Source of the DNA: Beijerinckiaceae bacterium
GTDB lineage: Bacteria; Pseudomonadota; Alphaproteobacteria; Rhizobiales; Beijerinckiaceae
NCBI GenBank assembly: GCA_022702015.1
Contig: JAKONI010000074.1
Coordinates: 1 to 34,052, forward strand
DNA: 34,052 nt
Direction: 5' to 3'
Part shown: positions 31,793 to 34,052 of the stretch, one piece after another
Position numbering within the stretch: the first letter of the stretch is position 1
Layout of the letters: every line of letters starts with the position of its first letter
Position numbers and translations under genes: made by a program
The notes under the pieces: model-generated
Told to the model about the DNA's origin: nothing
Databases searched by the model: none
What the model saw: the letters and a program-made list of their open reading frames with translations, nothing else

Positions 31793-32200
31793 TCAGGCGC
31801 GGGCGCGGGACAGCCCGATCCCGTCCATGGCCGCCTGATCGCGGGCGGCCTCGGCGGCGCGCTCGGCCGACCGCTCGCGGTCGTCGAGGATCTCGACCTT
31901 CTTCAACTCCTCGAAGGCTTCGCCCAGCTCGGCCTTCGCTTCGGCGAGCTGGCCTTCGAGGGCCTGCGCCGACTGGCGCATGTTGTCCCGGCGGGTCGCC
32001 GCGGCGCGGGCGTAGGTCGGATAAGCGAAGTGGCCGACATCCGTGATGCCGGCGCGGGCCTCCTCCGAGGCGACCTCGCGATCCAGCTCGGTGGCCATGC
32101 GGTTGAAGTCCGCCATCATCATCTCGATCTGCGTCACGCGGCGGCGCTTCTCATCGACCTGGAAGCGGCGCAGGCGGATCAGCGTGTCACGCGATTTCAT
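31793..32200 (-). CDS. fliJ: Flagellar export protein FliJ
   Basis: About 135 residues, highly charged and helical with no membrane segment. It has heptad-like repeats typical of the FliJ coiled coil (LIRLRRFQVDEKRRRVTQIE at the start, then LEGQLAEAKAELGEAFEELKK). FliJ is the central stalk of the flagellar type III export ATPase and binds FliI and FlhA. The ATG at 32200 is the only start giving the family-type N-terminus. It follows fliI on the same strand after a 59-bp gap, the usual order in Rhizobiales. Sequence identity in the family is low, so the call depends also on position. Confidence 0.85.
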   Translation of the reverse strand: MKSRDTLIRLRRFQVDEKRRRVTQIEMMMADFNRMATELDREVASEEARAGITDVGHFAYPTYARAAATRRDNMRQSAQALEGQLAEAKAELGEAFEELKKVEILDDRERSAERAAEAARDQAAMDGIGLSRARA

Positions 32201-32259
32201 GGGGGAACGCTCACTCCACGCGGGTGCGCGTCGGCCAAGCCGCCCGATGCGCGACAATC

Positions 32260-33612
32260 TCAAGTTCCGCCGACAATCCCGGCGAGGTGTGCGTAACCAT
32301 CGCTGATGGACGTTGCTTCTTCCTTACTTTGCCCCAGAAAAGCCTCAAGATCTGGCATGAGCGCGACCGCCTGATCGACCTCCTGCGACGAGCCCGCCCG
32401 GTAGGCGCCGAGGCGGATCAGCTCCTCCATGTCGGCGTAGGTCGAGAGGATTCGCCGGGCCCGCCGCACCACCGGCAGGTAGGCGGGATCGCAGGACCGG
32501 GGCATCGTCCGCGACACGGAGCGGAGGACGTTGATCGCCGGGTAGCGCCCGCGCTCCGCGATGGACCGCTCCATGACGATATGCCCATCGAGGATGCCGC
32601 GCACGGCATCGGCCACGGGCTCGTTGTGGTCGTCCCCCTCCACCAGCACAGTGAACAACGCGGAGATCGTCCCCGCCCCGGTGCCGGGCCCCGCCCGCTC
32701 CAGCAGGCGGGGGAGTTCCGAGAAGACGGTGGGCGTGTAGCCCTTGGCGGTGGGCGGCTCGCCGGCGGCGAGGCCGATGTCCCGCTGGGCCATGGCGAAC
32801 CGGGTGATCGAATCGATCATACACAGCACGCGCGCGCCCTGATCGCGGAAGTGCTCCGCCACCGAGAGGGTGACGTAGGCGGCGTTGCGCCGCATCAGCG
32901 CCGGCTCGTCCGATGTCGCCACCACCACGACGGAGCGGGCGAGGCCCGCCGCGCCCAGATCGTCCTGCAGGAACTCCTGCACCTCGCGTCCGCGCTCGCC
33001 CACGAGGCCGATCACCGCCACGTCCGCCGCCGTGTAGCGCGCGAGCATGGACAACAGCACGGACTTGCCGACCCCGCTGCCGGCGAAGATCCCCATGCGC
33101 TGGCCGGCGCACATGGTGAGAAAGGTGTTGATACAGCGGATGCCGAGATCGAGGGGCGGGCCGACCCTTTGCCGGGCGTGGGCGGGGGGCGGGTCCGCCC
33201 GCAGGGGATAGATCCGCGGCCCCTGGGGCAGGGGGCCGAGCCCGTCCACCGGACGGCCGAGGGCATCGACCACCCGGCCGAGCCAGTGGTGCGAGGGGCG
33301 AATCGCCCCCGCAGCCTCGTCGCGGACGAAGGCCGGGCAACCGCGCCGCACGCCCTCCAGGGAGCCGAACGGCATCGCCAGGGCCCGGTCGCCCTGAAAG
33401 CCGATGATTTCGCAGGGGATGGTCCCCTGGCCGCCGGCCCCCTCCACGTCGAGGCGGCCGCCGAGCCGCATCGCCGCGACGGGGCCCGCTACCTCCACCA
33501 GCAACCCCCGGATCGCCACCACGCGGCCGTAGGTCTGGAGCCCCTCCACCTGTTCGAGGCCGCTCAGCGCGGCGGCCAGCGATGCCTCAGACCTTGCCGG
33601 GTCGTGTGTCAC
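32260..33612 (-). CDS. fliI: Flagellum-specific export ATPase FliI
   Basis: About 450 residues, homologous to the F1-ATPase beta subunit. Features are the FAGSGVGKS Walker A block, [37 protein letters not shown] (Walker B region) and the GGEPP-like [27 protein letters not shown] block typical of FliI/SctN. It energises export of flagellar subunits in the cytoplasm. The start is uncertain. ATGs exist at 33663 and 33648, but the GTG at 33612 has a good GAGGA Shine-Dalgarno sequence 8 nt upstream and gives [11 protein letters not shown], so I chose it. It is divergent from ctrA. Confidence 0.94.
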   Translation of the reverse strand: MTHDPARSEASLAAALSGLEQVEGLQTYGRVVAIRGLLVEVAGPVAAMRLGGRLDVEGAGGQGTIPCEIIGFQGDRALAMPFGSLEGVRRGCPAFVRDEAAGAIRPSHHWLGRVVDALGRPVDGLGPLPQGPRIYPLRADPPPAHARQRVGPPLDLGIRCINTFLTMCAGQRMGIFAGSGVGKSVLLSMLARYTAADVAVIGLVGERGREVQEFLQDDLGAAGLARSVVVVATSDEPALMRRNAAYVTLSVAEHFRDQGARVLCMIDSITRFAMAQRDIGLAAGEPPTAKGYTPTVFSELPRLLERAGPGTGAGTISALFTVLVEGDDHNEPVADAVRGILDGHIVMERSIAERGRYPAINVLRSVSRTMPRSCDPAYLPVVRRARRILSTYADMEELIRLGAYRAGSSQEVDQAVALMPDLEAFLGQSKEEATSISDGYAHLAGIVGGT

Positions 33613-34035
33613 CGCGTCTGTCCTCAACGGTTCGTTTACCCGCCTCATTAACACTGCGGTCATCGGGCTTGTAGCGGCCCGGTGCCGGGAGTTCCCGGGG
33701 TCTCACCCCGCGCGAAGACGCGCGGGTGTGGCGCCCAGGCCACGTCCCGGAACCGGACCGTTGCGGCCGAAGCACTTAGGGACGGGTCGCGGGCGAAACG
33801 GGTGACGATCGACGGGGCGTTTCGGCGCCCCGCCGGTGCGGGCGGGGAGAAATTCTTCGGCCAAGCTGGTGGATCGGACAAGTAAGCGCTTGCGGGCGGG
33901 AATCAGGTTTTGTTAACGATTAACCCATAGCGTTTCACGTCAAGAGCGGTGGGGCGCCTGTCCACAGGCCGGTGGCAGGCTGTCGACGGGGACGTGTGCG
34001 CGCACTGATACGGCCGGCTGGGCTGGGGACCGACG
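33613..34035. other. Control region between fliI and ctrA
   Basis: This 423-bp intergenic region has no supported gene. It contains several palindromes: CCGGGA-gt-TCCCGG (33685-33698), CCCGCGCG-aaga-CGCGCGGG (33707-33726), GGGGCG-tttcgg-CGCCCC (33814-33831) and GCCTGT-cc-ACAGGC (33956-33969). The right third holds AT-rich TTAA motifs and a GANTC site. It is expected to carry the ctrA promoter(s) and the fliI promoter. Confidence 0.6.
33900..33925 (+). promoter_or_regulatory. GANTC site and two TTAA half-sites upstream of ctrA
   Basis: GAATC at 33900-33904 fits the CcrM methylation site GANTC. TTAAC (33913-33917) and TTAACC (33920-33925) resemble CtrA half-sites (consensus TTAA-N7-TTAA), although here the spacing is only 3 bp. 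They lie 110-135 bp before the ctrA ATG. In Caulobacter the ctrA promoter is controlled by a GANTC site and by CtrA itself; the same logic here is inference. Confidence 0.45.
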
Positions 34036-34052
34036 ATGCGGGTACTTCTGAT
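34036..34052 (+). CDS. ctrA: CtrA cell-cycle response regulator, first codons only
   Basis: The window ends 17 bases into a plus-strand gene that starts ATG and reads MRVLL. This is the conserved N-terminus of CtrA (which continues with IEDD in known proteins). Five residues alone would not be enough; the support comes from the divergent position next to fliI-fliJ, a usual neighbour of ctrA in Rhizobiales, and the TTAA/GANTC elements upstream. Confidence 0.7.

Noticed and set aside
33956-33969. GCCTGT-CC-ACAGGC near ctrA as a DnaA box (TGTCCACAG versus TTATCCACA)
   Set aside because: Two mismatches from the DnaA consensus and a single copy; a palindrome is just as good an explanation, and no replication gene is near.
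1-34052. CRISPR array, retron or defence island
   Set aside because: No regularly spaced repeats, reverse transcriptase, nuclease or toxin-antitoxin pair could be seen on either strand.

Overview
This window is very GC-rich, coding-dense DNA that most likely comes from a Methylobacterium/Methylorubrum-type alphaproteobacterium (Rhizobiales/Hyphomicrobiales). The reasons are the aerobic cobalamin pathway (cobG, cobN, cobW with cbtAB and a B12 riboswitch), a class I cytochrome c resembling methylotroph cytochrome cH, a NepR-like anti-sigma factor, and the alphaproteobacterial arrangement fliJ-fliI divergent from ctrA at the right edge. The taxonomic call is inference from gene content; no 16S gene is present.

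Region 1 (1-7355, minus strand) is a cobalamin/cobalt operon. A candidate promoter and an AdoCbl riboswitch (7161-7318) precede cbtB, cbtA, a DUF1636 Cys-rich protein, cobW, cobN, cobG and the start of cobH. Several genes overlap by ATGA, so this reads as one co-regulated unit for cobalt uptake, cobalt insertion and corrin-ring synthesis.

Region 2 (7395-21833) is an envelope/exopolysaccharide locus. A minus-strand operon encodes a polysaccharide co-polymerase with a degenerate kinase domain (Wzz-like), a Wzy-like polymerase, an acyltransferase, a Wzx-like flippase, an SDR epimerase and a GT26 (WecG/TagA/CpsF) transferase. A Tat-exported GH44-type glycanase is translationally coupled to a GT2 glycosyltransferase. 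A plus-strand pair encodes a Gfo/Idh/MocA oxidoreductase and a DUF6492 protein. Two related GT2 genes bracket the locus. No priming glycosyltransferase and no outer-membrane Wza-type exporter are visible here.

Region 3 (22032-25763) holds a NepR-like gene, small unknown proteins and two plus-strand nucleotide-sugar genes: a UDP-glucuronate 4-epimerase type enzyme and a UDP-HexNAc dehydrogenase type enzyme. These plausibly supply acidic sugars to region 2.

Region 4 (25866-31639) is mostly housekeeping: cytochrome c, an OhrR-type regulator, xerD with a small membrane protein, divergent aroK-aroB, tRNA-Thr(CGT) with a terminator, and an LPG-synthase-like membrane protein.

Region 5 (31743-34052) carries fliI-fliJ ending near a perfect 15-bp inverted repeat, and a 423-bp control region in front of ctrA (only its first codons are in the window). 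That region contains a GANTC site beside two TTAA half-sites. I found no CRISPR array, transposase, prophage or recognisable defence system. The most unusual items are the degenerate BY-kinase-like domain, the GH44 enzyme in the polysaccharide locus, the OhrR lacking the usual resolving cysteine, and the ctrA upstream region.
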